From Deltaproteobacteria bacterium (GTDB taxonomy: Bacteria > Desulfobacterota > Desulfobacteria > Desulfobacterales > JAHEIW01): a stretch of DNA of 64,000 nt. Positions 1 to 10,057 of the stretch are shown one piece after another. Made by a program: the position numbers and the translations under genes. A model generated the notes under the pieces. It did not search any database. It saw only the letters and a list, made by a program, of their open reading frames with translations, and was not told the DNA's origin. Numbering within the stretch: the first letter of the stretch is position 1; every line of letters begins with the position of its first letter. The stretch covers positions 29,999 to 93,998 of the forward strand of contig JAHEIW010000004.1 of the NCBI GenBank assembly GCA_024639185.1, in the 5' to 3' direction.

Positions 1-3
1 TGC

Positions 4-1011
4 ATGCCCCGTAAAGCTCGCATAGATGCTCCTGGTGCATTGCATCATATCATCGTTCGCGGAATCGAAAAGCGCAATATTTTTAAAGATAATACCGATC
101 GGAAACGCTTTGTAAAACGCCTGGGTGATATATTAAGCGAAAGCCAAACCCCCTGTTACGCCTGGGCCCTGATCCCCAATCATTTCCATCTGCTTTTAAA
201 AACCGGTCTCACCCCGATTGCCACCCTCATGAGAAGACTGCTGACCGGCCATGCCGTGAATTTTAACCGCCGGCACAATCGATCCGGGCACCTTTTTCAA
301 AACCGTTATAAGTCGATATTGTGCCAGGAAGATAGTTATTTGCTGGAGTTGGTGCGCTATATACATTTAAATCCCTTACGAGCAAATCAAGTATCTGGCG
401 TAAAAGAATTGGAGCGGTATCCTTTCAGCGGCCATTCTGTGCTAATGGGTCGCTCTCAAAATGACTGGCAGGCAGTGGGTGAAACATTAAAGCTATTTGG
501 TAAAAAGGTGGCGAAGGCCCGCAGGCGATATCGCAAGTTTGTAAAAAAAGGCGTACATCAGGGCCGGCGACCCGAGTTGGTAGGTGGTGGTCTGATCCGA
601 AGTGTTGGCGGGTGGCACGCGTTTAAGGCGCTTGATCGGACAGATGGGCACCAAAAAAGTGATGAGCGGATATTGGGTGATAGTGACTTTGTCGAAGAAG
701 TGCTAAAAAAGGCCGCGGAAAAGCGTGAACGCCACTACCAGCTGGAAGCTGAAGGCTTCACTGTTGATCAAGTAGCCAAAAGGGTGGCTTCAATACTGGA
801 CATCAAAAGGCAACACGTATGGAAAAAGGGAAAGCACCCGCAAATTGTAAAAGCGCGCAGCCTGTTATGTTACTGGGCGGTAAGTGAGCTCGGCATGACC
901 ACCACTGAGCTTGCCAGGCGAATCGGAATCACCCAATCGGCAATCAGCCAGAGCGTAAAAAGGGGTGAGATCATTGCCATGCATAATGGATTTAAATTAA
1001 AAGAATCATAG
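4..1011 (+). CDS. REP-associated (RAYT-like) Y1/IS200-type transposase with C-terminal helix-turn-helix region
   Basis: Protein starts MPRKARIDAPGALHHIIVRGIEKRNIF; NHFHLLL motif (HUH) and YIHLNPLRA typical of TnpA_REP proteins; C-terminus LARRIGITQSAISQSVKRG looks like HTH. Confidence 0.9.
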   Translation: MPRKARIDAPGALHHIIVRGIEKRNIFKDNTDRKRFVKRLGDILSESQTPCYAWALIPNHFHLLLKTGLTPIATLMRRLLTGHAVNFNRRHNRSGHLFQNRYKSILCQEDSYLLELVRYIHLNPLRANQVSGVKELERYPFSGHSVLMGRSQNDWQAVGETLKLFGKKVAKARRRYRKFVKKGVHQGRRPELVGGGLIRSVGGWHAFKALDRTDGHQKSDERILGDSDFVEEVLKKAAEKRERHYQLEAEGFTVDQVAKRVASILDIKRQHVWKKGKHPQIVKARSLLCYWAVSELGMTTTELARRIGITQSAISQSVKRGEIIAMHNGFKLKES

Positions 1012-1045
1012 AAATTTATAATTTAATGGGCGTCCCTTTAAAATC
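1011..1045. repeat. Direct repeat copy 1 just after the transposase stop (gaaatttataatttaatgggcgtccctttaaaat)
   Basis: Near-identical sequence gaaacttataatataatgggcgtccctctaat at 2227-2258. Confidence 0.7.
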
Positions 1046-1073
1046 GAATAAAAATTTTGTGATGCATCGGATA

Positions 1074-1457
1074 TTAGGTTCTTTGAGGGGTTGGGCTATC
1101 ATGATTTAAGCTGAATCTGCGCTCTGCCCATCTTTTTCTTGCTGTTTTGCGTCTGCGGTCTATGCCTTTCCTGCGGTCCTTGCCCGATCTGTTTTCCGGA
1201 AAATATGTTCTAAATGTATACTTGCGCCGATCTGCTCCCGAGCGAGTTCCGCCATTGTCTTTCAGCGTGCTTCTTTTTTTGCCCAGAGTTATGGATTCTC
1301 TGTCAAAAGTGGCCAAAATGCCCTTCAACCTGTTTCGGAATGTTTTGATATACTTTTTTTCATGTTTTGCGAAAACGTAACCACAATATTGGCAGCTATA
1401 TAATTCTTTCTGAGGCAAATTGCATCGCGGGCATTTTTTTAATTTTGTAGGTTTCAT
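1074..1457 (-). CDS. Small zinc-ribbon protein
   Basis: N-terminal CPRCNLPQKELYSCQYCGY (two CxxC pairs), basic C-terminus. Confidence 0.55.
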   Translation of the reverse strand: MKPTKLKKCPRCNLPQKELYSCQYCGYVFAKHEKKYIKTFRNRLKGILATFDRESITLGKKRSTLKDNGGTRSGADRRKYTFRTYFPENRSGKDRRKGIDRRRKTARKRWAERRFSLNHDSPTPQRT

Positions 1458-2226
1458 TTTAAAGAAGCTGTAAGAATTTTTCTTATCAAGGCCATTACCG
1501 TGCTAATGGAACACAGGGCTTTATGATTTTTTCGCTCTATCGCTGGTGTGCTGGTATGTTGGGCAGGCGTTATTCAGAAGAAGATAGACTGCCCAGGGCA
1601 GCTTAAACAAGACTTTTTTGCTTGCGCACTCAGATTAGAAGCACCTGCGAAAGCATTCTGCGCCACTGGGGTATCTGTCACTCCTCTATCAGCGCGATAA
1701 TAGAACGACAGCAGTTATTACAAAAGACAACATGATCAGAATAAAAACTTTTTTTAGAGCCTCAAGTATCCCTTTATCATCCTGAGCTGCTTCTTTTGGC
1801 AATGCGTAGCGGTAATATCTGAAGCTTTTCATGTCCCCTCCATGCTCAAAAGGGTTAATGTTATATACTCCAAATTCACCTCAAAAACTGTGAGAACATC
1901 CTCGTGCGTTCATTTTACAACAAAATTGAACGATAATATAAGAATTAAATAGAAGAAAATAAAATAATTGTCAAACAAAAAACTAAAAAAATATATAATA
2001 AAAATATATAGTTATAAAGTCATGAGGTTTTGTTTCTTTCCACAGATAAAGAAATTCAATTGAAAATACTTAATCCTGAGTTCAGGTGATATTATAGCGC
2101 AGCCAAACGCAGCCTTATGTCTGTCCGAAAGTTTCCTTTCAATTGCATTTTTACCATCCCTCATTCGCCAAAGGTAATACGGTTAAGCCACTTCCAAAGA
2201 AAAGGGTTTGTACCCAGATAAAACTA

Positions 2227-2259
2227 GAAACTTATAATATAATGGGCGTCCCTCTAATT
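2227..2259. repeat. Direct repeat copy 2 of the transposase-adjacent sequence
   Basis: Matches 1011-1045 with few mismatches. Confidence 0.65.
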
Positions 2260-2347
2260 GAAGGCATTTTTTTTGCGGTAAGCCGATAGATATGCGATCA
2301 TAACTGTAGGATGTTTTAATGGGGTGCAGAAAAAACGGTGAAGAAAT

Positions 2348-3097
2348 ATGAAAAAACCCAGTTTCAAAAGAATTGTTTTGATCATCTGGCTGATGCTTAT
2401 TTTACCGGTTTTTGCCACCTGGATTCTGATTGCCCAACCCGGCATTACAAAAAACAGCCCTTCCAAACTGACCCTGGATAGCGCCCGATTGAAAGCGCAT
2501 GTGGTCAAATTATCAGAAGGTTATGTCCCGAGGAGTTATAAAAACACCGCTAATCTTGACCGCTGTGCCGAATATATCCGGGCGCATTTCCAGAAGGCCG
2601 GCGCCGATACCGCCACGCAGGAATTTACAGTTCGGGGAAAAAGGTATCAAAATGTTAAAGTAAAATGCATGATTGCACTGGAAATGATCGGGTATTTTAG
2701 CAGCGAACCCGGCAGCCAGTTGTACCCCATTCCGGTGCTGAAGATATTCTATCCGGGCAAAGGGAACTCCATTGCCGTTATCGGGCGCCTGGATCAAAGA
2801 AAAATCGTCAGAAAAATCAAGCGACTCATGCAAGGCGCCACCGACCTGCCGGTCTATTCGGTTAATGCACCTTTACTTGTTACCGGCATCGATTATTCCG
2901 ACCACAGAAGCTATTGGCAGCACGGTAATGATGCGGTGATGATCACAGACACGGCTTTTTACCGAAACCTGGAATACCACACCCCCAATGATACGGCCGA
3001 AAGACTGAACTACGAATTGATGGCCAAAACAGTCATTCAGGTCTTTGAAGCCGTCAAGGGGTTGGCCGAAGAAGAATTACCAGATGCCCGGAATTAA
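2348..3097 (+). CDS. M28-family metallopeptidase-like protein, internally truncated (metal-binding core missing)
   Basis: N-terminal (LKAHVVKLSEGYVPRSYKNTANLDRCAEYIRAHFQKAG) and C-terminal (SDHRSYWQHGNDAVMITDTAFYRNLEYHTPNDTAERL) parts match M28-type peptidases; the central HxD/DDN/EE segment is absent. Confidence 0.7.
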   Translation: MKKPSFKRIVLIIWLMLILPVFATWILIAQPGITKNSPSKLTLDSARLKAHVVKLSEGYVPRSYKNTANLDRCAEYIRAHFQKAGADTATQEFTVRGKRYQNVKVKCMIALEMIGYFSSEPGSQLYPIPVLKIFYPGKGNSIAVIGRLDQRKIVRKIKRLMQGATDLPVYSVNAPLLVTGIDYSDHRSYWQHGNDAVMITDTAFYRNLEYHTPNDTAERLNYELMAKTVIQVFEAVKGLAEEELPDARN

Positions 3098-3802
3098 GCG
3101 GTATTCAACCTGTTGCATGTATTCCCGGTAACCGTCTAAATCCCTTTCCAGTACTTTTTCCTCATTGAATATTCTGGGCACCAAAACAAAGATCATCAGC
3201 ACCGCAGGAATTAAGGCCCAATAGGAGCCCAGTGCCAGGGGGGTAACGAGAAACATCAATGCGACGCCCAGATACATTGGGTGTCGAACGACTGCGTACG
3301 GACCGCTGCTGATGACTTTCTGATCCTTTTCCACCTCGATGACGCGCGAGGCATAGCTGTTTTCTTTTAAGACCAGAAAAACAAAACCATAACCCAGCAA
3401 CACCATCACATCGGCCATGATAACCAAGATGACAGGCACACGCGACCATCCAAATCGCTGGTCAAAGCCCGGCAGCAAAAAGGTGAAAATAAAGCACACC
3501 GACATGATACCGATAATCCATTTTTGCTCCGTTTCCTTTTCTTTCGACCGCATTCGCCGTTCCAGAAGTTCGGGATCGTTTTTGAGAAAGTAAATTAGAA
3601 AAGCAAGCATGGAAACAAGGATGAGGGCCAGATATACCCATGCTTGCCAGAAAGCGAAACTTCTGGCCGGCAGGAAGAAAATCGCTAACATAACAATCAT
3701 AAATAGGAGCATCCGTATGAAAACCATTATAATCAATTTGCCCCGCGGCAGGTGATTGTCGCTCATTGCGTCCCCTTTACATTGAGAATATTCAATTGTC
3801 AT
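3077..3802 (-). CDS. Isoprenylcysteine carboxyl methyltransferase (ICMT/PEMT-like) family membrane protein
   Basis: Multi-TM protein with GPYAVVRHPMYLGVALMFLVTPLALGSYWAL...EEKVLERDLDGYREYMQQVEYRLIPGIW. 3' end overlaps the convergent M28-like gene by 21 bp. Confidence 0.85.
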   Translation of the reverse strand: MTIEYSQCKGDAMSDNHLPRGKLIIMVFIRMLLFMIVMLAIFFLPARSFAFWQAWVYLALILVSMLAFLIYFLKNDPELLERRMRSKEKETEQKWIIGIMSVCFIFTFLLPGFDQRFGWSRVPVILVIMADVMVLLGYGFVFLVLKENSYASRVIEVEKDQKVISSGPYAVVRHPMYLGVALMFLVTPLALGSYWALIPAVLMIFVLVPRIFNEEKVLERDLDGYREYMQQVEYRLIPGIW

Positions 3803-4031
3803 GCAGCAGCGTGACAGCGAAGAATATCACAGCCTCTCCAAATTTTAAAACAAAAAGCAGCAGGTCTTAAAATGCTGCCAGCAGATTGGCTGACGAGCTT
3901 CTTTTTTTTCTTAATTTTTTTAAGAATGTCTTTCATAAAACCGATAATATCTTTGGGCACTTTTCTAAAGAGATCTCGATAAGGAAAAATCGGATTTTGC
4001 CTTAAGAGCCCAACCCAGAAAAGTAAATGTT

Positions 4032-4433
4032 ATGGAAGATAAAGAAAAACCAAAATCAAAAGCCGGTACCATTATCGGAATCGGGTTCATGGCATTCGTC
4101 CTGTTCTTTCTGGCGTCTATGTGGATACCGGGCCTAACTGGATACCGGTCCAAACAATTCTGTCAAAATGCCAGATCGGATGCCAACAACATTATGGCAG
4201 CCATAGCCGACTATTTTTCTGTTGCAGAACACACTGATATTGCACGAAGCGATATCGAGAAGCTGGTGGCCATCGACAATCCCTGGACGTTTATTCGCAA
4301 AGGCGATGAAATTTATATTAGTGTAACTGACGCCAAGAAGAACTGCCCGGTTGAGTATCAACATAGCCTTCCGGAATGGGACAGATGGGTGTATACAAAG
4401 GTTATGCCATATACCGACCCGGCCGATAGGTGA
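4032..4433 (+). CDS. Hypothetical protein, single N-terminal TM, pilin-like layout
   Basis: MEDKEKPKSKAGTIIGIGFMAFVLFFLASMWIPGLTGYRSKQFCQNARSDANNIMAAIADYF. Confidence 0.5.
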   Translation: MEDKEKPKSKAGTIIGIGFMAFVLFFLASMWIPGLTGYRSKQFCQNARSDANNIMAAIADYFSVAEHTDIARSDIEKLVAIDNPWTFIRKGDEIYISVTDAKKNCPVEYQHSLPEWDRWVYTKVMPYTDPADR

Positions 4434-4522
4434 TGTGGCACAACGGACAGGCGATACACAAGGATAAAATTAAATTTAAAACCGATTTTCTTGCGAGATG
4501 AATTTCCCAATAAAAGCAGGAT

Positions 4523-5005
4523 TTACCGGCCCTGATTCCCTCTTGTTACCGCTCCTATGGGCGCTAGATTAACGATGCGGCCGTTTTCAGCCACATCCAC
4601 TGCCGCGGCCCGAATGGCTGAATACCAGACGCCGACTTCGCGGCCTGTGCTGTCGATAATCGTGAATCCCCAGGGTTGTACGCTATTGCCCATGCCCTGA
4701 AGTGACACGCGATCAATCAAGGTTCGGAAATCCTTTGATTGCGTATCAATTTCAACCCACAGCGGTGAATCCAGCACAAAATCTTTATGTATACCAGCGA
4801 CCACAAGAGGTCGGCTATGGGAGCCTCTGTAATAATAGGTGTGGTTCGGCAGGACCCGGTGGTTTTGAAAAGCCCGGGCAACGTCAGGATTTGAGGTCAG
4901 TCTGCCATAATTTGAAGCGACACATCCTAAAAGGGCTGCCAGAAGTAACACCCATAAACTGAGCGTCTGCCACAATTTGCCTCGACTCGTTTTTAATACG
5001 GTCAT
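4523..5005 (-). CDS. Putative lipoprotein of unknown function
   Basis: Internal start MTVLKTSRGKLWQTLSLWVLLLAALLGC gives a lipobox-like signal peptide; the longer ORF start at 5149 is less plausible. Confidence 0.55.
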   Translation of the reverse strand: MTVLKTSRGKLWQTLSLWVLLLAALLGCVASNYGRLTSNPDVARAFQNHRVLPNHTYYYRGSHSRPLVVAGIHKDFVLDSPLWVEIDTQSKDFRTLIDRVSLQGMGNSVQPWGFTIIDSTGREVGVWYSAIRAAAVDVAENGRIVNLAPIGAVTRGNQGR

Positions 5006-5107
5006 AACCAATACTTTTCTTGATACAGGGTTGATATTTGTAATTGAAGGATATGAAAACATCATCATGGTAAATGATTTCGTCAAGTCAATCTTAAGAG
5101 CTACTAA

Positions 5108-5160
5108 TAAAAAAGGGTCCTGCCTGACATCCATCGGAATTTCAAGCAAGACCCTTTTAC
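5108..5160. terminator. Hairpin with A/T flanks, putative intrinsic terminator
   Basis: aaaaaagggtcctgc ... gcaagaccctttta inverted repeat. Confidence 0.45.
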
Positions 5161-5201
5161 GTTTTTACAGATAAGAACAGCCAAGTCATTCAGGCTTTTT
5201 A

Positions 5202-5516
5202 TTAATTCATCAATCCTTTTTCAGCTGCTAAATGTGCAATTTCCTCAACAGACATGCAATTGAGTTTTTCAACCGGTACACCCAGTTCGGCGGCGGCAGC
5301 CTGCTTTAATTCATCGGCTTCCGGTGTGTTTAAAAAATCGACCGCATCGCTCTTTGAAGCATTCGATTTGTTTTCAGTATCTGGTGATTTAGCCTTCGCT
5401 GCGGCGCCGCTGTGTTTTTTCGAATACCAAAGCAATACGTTTAACGCCACCACCACAATGCCCAGTATGAGTAAAAAAAGTTTCATTTTATGATTCCTCA
5501 AGTAACTTATTGGCAT
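5202..5516 (-). CDS. Small membrane-anchored hypothetical protein
   Basis: N-terminal TM (MKLFLLILGIVVVALNVLLWYSKKHS) then acidic/Ala-rich region. Confidence 0.5.
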   Translation of the reverse strand: MPISYLRNHKMKLFLLILGIVVVALNVLLWYSKKHSGAAAKAKSPDTENKSNASKSDAVDFLNTPEADELKQAAAAELGVPVEKLNCMSVEEIAHLAAEKGLMN

Positions 5517-5702
5517 TTACCGAGAATACTTTAGAATTGCAAAAAGCGACCAAACAACAGTGCCAGGCGAGAGAATGCGCATACGTTGTTTTTTTTCACA
5601 CTGGAGCTCAGCGAAGGAATCCGGTAAGGGACTTTATTTAATCGCTTATTTATGTTATAATATTGGTTAGTTTGTGAGAGTCTTGATTAGATGTACATCC
5701 TT

Positions 5703-5742
5703 AAAAAAGGGGGGCAGTTTACAGTCGGTGCCCCCTTTTTTT
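5703..5742. terminator. Strong intrinsic terminator (bidirectional-looking)
   Basis: aaaaaaggggggcagtttacagtcggtgcccccttttttt: A-run, GC stem, T-run. Confidence 0.75.
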
Positions 5743-6073
5743 CAGGCCGTCGCAAACCGATATGCTTTCAGAAGGGTTGACACCTTGAACAATTTGGCTT
5801 TCATCGGCTTCAGCTTAATCGGATTTGTGATCATTTTTCTTTTGTTCCGGGTTCTGCCCCGGCTAAGAGCAAAAAAAAGTGATCGTTCAAGTGCGCAACA
5901 TACCTCCCGTTCGACCCACCAACAGACGACCGGCCCGAAAAAAGTCTACAAGATATAGTGCGGATTACTTCAGGCTAAAATGTCGTCGAGGTCATCGGCG
6001 CGCTGTTTGTATTGCAACGGTCAGCCGATCTTCTCGTAAAATATGCCGGCTGAAAAAAAGCCCGCCGATTCAG

Positions 6074-6463
6074 CTAAACTAGCGCTCCAAGCATTATCAG
6101 CACAGCCGATATAAGGAAAATCACCGGGCAGAGTTTGTATGGAAGAAAACCGATTTTAAATCCTGTGCGAAATGAAATCAGGGCCAGCGCAATGAGAACC
6201 ACAGCTGAACTAACATGCACTGCCAATGAAACTGCGCTGGTAGGTTCAATGGCAGCCACTATTGCATTGATGGAACCCATGAAGATAAGTGCGACACCCT
6301 CAACAAGCCATTCCATGGTAATGATTCGCTTATTATCAACGGATATATCCCCAAATCCCGCGACTACCGATTTCGTTGGAAACAGATGGGCGATTCCCCA
6401 AAAGGCAATAAATGCCGAACCTGCGTAAAGCATCACCTGGTCAAGCATAGATGACCTCCCCAT
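6074..6463 (-). CDS. Small multi-TM hypothetical membrane protein
   Basis: 129 aa, about four hydrophobic segments. Confidence 0.55.
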   Translation of the reverse strand: MGRSSMLDQVMLYAGSAFIAFWGIAHLFPTKSVVAGFGDISVDNKRIITMEWLVEGVALIFMGSINAIVAAIEPTSAVSLAVHVSSAVVLIALALISFRTGFKIGFLPYKLCPVIFLISAVLIMLGALV

Positions 6464-6554
6464 GTTGCATTAATTTGAAAAAATGAGAACAGCTGAAATC
6501 AAATACTAGCGGATAGAATCATCTGTTGCCACCGCCTTTTGCGTGAAGTCAATT

Positions 6555-7637
6555 TTAACGGTATTCTGTCGCTATTTCATCATCGACGCCGAAAAGGTAC
6601 GAAATGAGTGCAGCCCGCATCCACATCCCATTGCGCTCCTGTTTCCAGTAAACAGCGCGCGGGTCTTTATCAACCTCGACGTCTATTTCATAGCGGCGCG
6701 GCAGCGGGTGCATGATGATGCAGTGGGATTGGATGACTGAGAGATGCTCTTTGGTGAAATGAAATTGCGGGTAAACATCGGTTTCTTCCGCCGGGGCTTC
6801 AGCATATTCTTTTTGAATGCGGGTCATGTAGATGGCATCCACATGCTGCATGACACTGGCAAAATCATCCGTTTCGTGAAATTCGATGTTATGTTTATTG
6901 AGAAAGCTTTTTATATCGTCTTTCATGCGAAAGACCTCCGGGGCAACAAAATACAGCGTGACATCTTTATAATTTCGCATCAGATAGCTAAGCGAGCGCA
7001 CCGTGCGGCCGCGTTTTAAATCTCCGACCATGGCAATTTTTTTGCCGTCCATCCCGCCGATATTGCGAAACGAGCGCTCCAGGGTATAGATATCCAGCAG
7101 GGCCTGGGTGGGGTGTTGATCGGGTCCTGAACCCCCGTTGATAATGGCTACCGGCAGTTTGTTTTGATTCAGCAGCCAGGCGGTTTTTTCGGCAAATCCG
7201 GCCTCAGGATGCCGGATAATAATCAAGTTTACGTAACTGGCAAAGGTGCGGATGGTGTCCTCCTGGGATTCGCCTTTAACCTCCGAGCTGGTGGAAGTGC
7301 CGCGAATTTCAGAAATTTTCATCCCCAGGATGTGGCAGGCATTCAGAAAGGATATAAAGGTGCGGGTGGAGGGCTGCACAAAATAAAGCATGGCGCGCTT
7401 GTGTGAAAGCAGGCCGCTTAACTTGCGAGCGCCCATTTTGGTCAAGGCCATGCGACGGATCTGGGTAGCCAGCTGGCACATATTATTCAGGAAATCCCTG
7501 TCAAACTGCTGTGAAAATAATATATCCAGCATGCGCCCTTTACGAATAAAGAAATCGAGCTTTTCACTTTTTTTGATTTTATAAAAGTCTTCCCAGCCTT
7601 TGTAATTTTGGATCGTGACTTCTTTTGGCTCGTCCAT
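6555..7637 (-). CDS. pyrB: Aspartate carbamoyltransferase-type (ATCase/OTCase family) protein
   Basis: FVQPSTRTFISF (carbamoyl-phosphate STRT motif), GGSGPDQHPTQALLDIYTL, MHPLPRRYEIDVEVDKDPRAVYWKQ. Confidence 0.85.
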   Translation of the reverse strand: MDEPKEVTIQNYKGWEDFYKIKKSEKLDFFIRKGRMLDILFSQQFDRDFLNNMCQLATQIRRMALTKMGARKLSGLLSHKRAMLYFVQPSTRTFISFLNACHILGMKISEIRGTSTSSEVKGESQEDTIRTFASYVNLIIIRHPEAGFAEKTAWLLNQNKLPVAIINGGSGPDQHPTQALLDIYTLERSFRNIGGMDGKKIAMVGDLKRGRTVRSLSYLMRNYKDVTLYFVAPEVFRMKDDIKSFLNKHNIEFHETDDFASVMQHVDAIYMTRIQKEYAEAPAEETDVYPQFHFTKEHLSVIQSHCIIMHPLPRRYEIDVEVDKDPRAVYWKQERNGMWMRAALISYLFGVDDEIATEYR

Positions 7638-7909
7638 CGAGCTTGCCCTTTCAGCCCATTAAGTTAACTTTAACTAAAAGAATAAAAGGTTAAATTAAAT
7701 CCGTTTATCATAATGTTGCGCTTAACAATAACAGACCTGGCCCGGACTTTACAACCCCTGGATTTATTATTTAAACGGCAAAATGAATTTATTTTATTGC
7801 TCCTGGAAGCAATTTTATCTATCACTGAAAACTTGCAACGGATCAAAAGCAACGAACACGGATTATGCAGGTACTGTAACCCCTTTAACCCTATCTGCCG
7901 GATCACAGC

Positions 7910-9265
7910 GTGAAGATCGCAGACAACCAGCAAAATGATCATCCTTTTGTAAAGTCACCCCATAAGACCCTGCTATCCATGTCTTTGCCGGTGCTGTTGT
8001 CGCTGGTGGCAGAGCCTATAACGGGTCTGGTGGATACCGCTTTTGTCGCACGCCTGGGCGCTGAATCCCTGGCGGCCCTGGGCGCGGGTACAGTCGCGCT
8101 TTCAAGCATTTTCTGGGCCTTTAATTTCTTAGGTATCGGGACGCAGACCGAAGTGGCCCAGGCTTATGGCCGCAAGGAAATCAAAAGGACCGCTGAAATC
8201 GGCGGTCTGGCAATTGCCCTGAGCGCTGCCATTGGCGCCCTGATGATACTCGGCGGCCTGCCGCTGGTATCTTATATATCCTCTCTCATGGGCGCCGAGT
8301 CCGCAGTCCATGATCTTGCTTCTCAATACATTCAGGTGCGCTTGTTTGGCGCGCCGGCAGTCCTGGTCACCCTGGCGGTCTTTGGTATCCTCAGGGGCTT
8401 GCAGGACATGCGCACACCGCTCTGGGTGGCGGTTAGCATCAATCTGTTAAATATTATTTTAGATCCGTTGCTCATCTTTGGTTACGGACCCTTTCCGCGA
8501 CTGGGCATTTTCGGTGCCGGTCTGGCCAGCGTCTTCAGCCAGTGGCTGGGCGCCGTGTGGGCCACAACGGTGGTTTTGCGCCGACTGGGAATGCCTAAAC
8601 GCTTTCAGATGAGAGATATTTTAAAACTGTTTCAAATCGGACGCGACCTGTTTATCCGCACGGGTTTGCTGACGGCATTTTTTATATTTAGCACCCGGGC
8701 TGCTACCCGCAGCGGTGCGGATGCCGGTGCCGCCCACCAGGCCATACGGCAGGTCTGGGTGTTTACCGCGCTTTTCCTGGATGCCTATGCCATCACCGGG
8801 CAAAGCCTGATTGGTTTTTTTATGGGCCCCGGTCGACTGGAGCAGGCGCGCCGTATCGCCCGGCTGGTTTGCGGTTGGAGCGCTGCCACCGGTGCTGTAT
8901 TAAGTGCGGCCATGTGGCTGGGTCAGGATTTAGTGGTCCGGCTGTTGCTCCCACCGTCGGCGATACCTATTTTCTTTTCGGCCTGGTGGTTGGCAGTGAT
9001 TACACAACCGATCAATGCCCTGGCCTTTGCCACCGACGGCATTCACTGGGGCACCGGTGATTTTGGCTTCCTGCGCAATATTATGATTTCAGCCACTGCC
9101 TTTGGCGGCATTGCGATTTATTTGCTCGATGAAACCGCACCCGGAGCCCTGACCTGGATTTGGTACATCACGGCTGCCTGGATCACCATACGGGCGGTAT
9201 TTGGGGTGGTGCGGATATGGCCGGGAATCGGTCACACGCCGCTCAAAGAGCGGAATGAAGTTTAA
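7910..9265 (+). CDS. MATE family efflux transporter
   Basis: 12-TM type protein; LSMSLPVLLSLVAEPITGLVDTAFVARLGAESLAALGAG is MATE-like (DinF branch). Confidence 0.9.
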   Translation: MKIADNQQNDHPFVKSPHKTLLSMSLPVLLSLVAEPITGLVDTAFVARLGAESLAALGAGTVALSSIFWAFNFLGIGTQTEVAQAYGRKEIKRTAEIGGLAIALSAAIGALMILGGLPLVSYISSLMGAESAVHDLASQYIQVRLFGAPAVLVTLAVFGILRGLQDMRTPLWVAVSINLLNIILDPLLIFGYGPFPRLGIFGAGLASVFSQWLGAVWATTVVLRRLGMPKRFQMRDILKLFQIGRDLFIRTGLLTAFFIFSTRAATRSGADAGAAHQAIRQVWVFTALFLDAYAITGQSLIGFFMGPGRLEQARRIARLVCGWSAATGAVLSAAMWLGQDLVVRLLLPPSAIPIFFSAWWLAVITQPINALAFATDGIHWGTGDFGFLRNIMISATAFGGIAIYLLDETAPGALTWIWYITAAWITIRAVFGVVRIWPGIGHTPLKERNEV

Positions 9266-9378
9266 ATCTTCTCGCAAAGTCGCCAGGGGTTTTTAATGTA
9301 TGATTCTTTGCGACTTAGCGGCTTTGCGTGAGTCATATCATAAAAATCAACTGGTTCCGAAATTCCAAGGAGGAATTT

Positions 9379-9843
9379 GTGCAAAAATATACGGCCTGTT
9401 ACTGGTCTGAAATTGGTCCTTTTGAAATCGTTGGGACACATAAAGGCCTGTTTACGATCACCTTTAATAAAAACCCATTAGTGACGGATCACAACTTGCC
9501 GGCCAGCATGACCGAATGTCTGCGGCAACTGGAAGAATACTTCAAAGGCCAGCGTCAAAAATTCGATGTGCCGCTCGTGCTGGAAGGAACCGATTTTCAA
9601 AAAGCCGTCTGGCGACAGCTGCAAAAGATTCCCTTTGGCCAGACCGCCTCCTATGGCGATGTGGCCCGCGCCATTGACCGTCCCAGGGCCTATCGAGCCG
9701 TGGGAAATGCCAACAACAAAAACCCGGTGCCCCTGATTATTCCCTGTCATCGCGTGATCGGCAGCGACGGCAAACTGGCCGGATTCGGCGGCGGTATCTG
9801 GCGCAAGCAGTGGTTGCTGGATCATGAAAAAAGTCTGCTTTAA
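9379..9843 (+). CDS. ogt: Methylated-DNA--protein-cysteine methyltransferase
   Basis: Active-site PCHRVIGSDGKLAGFGGG; GTG start at 9379 is preceded by aaggagg, better than the ORF-track start at 9328. Confidence 0.9.
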   Translation: MQKYTACYWSEIGPFEIVGTHKGLFTITFNKNPLVTDHNLPASMTECLRQLEEYFKGQRQKFDVPLVLEGTDFQKAVWRQLQKIPFGQTASYGDVARAIDRPRAYRAVGNANNKNPVPLIIPCHRVIGSDGKLAGFGGGIWRKQWLLDHEKSLL

Positions 9844-10057
9844 GAGCGTGTATTCGAAAATATTCTATTGCCTGGATCAGGGCAGAGTGTTAAACCCAAA
9901 AGCAGGAGGGCTCCTGGATTCTGTTTGCGTCACCCGATAAATACTGAATTATTCCAAGCCGAATGATGCTTTGGCTGTACCCGTCCTGCGTCTGATATTT
10001 TTGAAAATTATCGGCGGCTCCCGGTCGCAAACCATAAACGCAATTTGCGGGTTACCC

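Noticed and set aside
5674-5958. 94-aa + strand ORF
   Set aside because: Its first part reads through a strong terminator hairpin at 5703-5742; only a shorter 3' part could be real, so not called.
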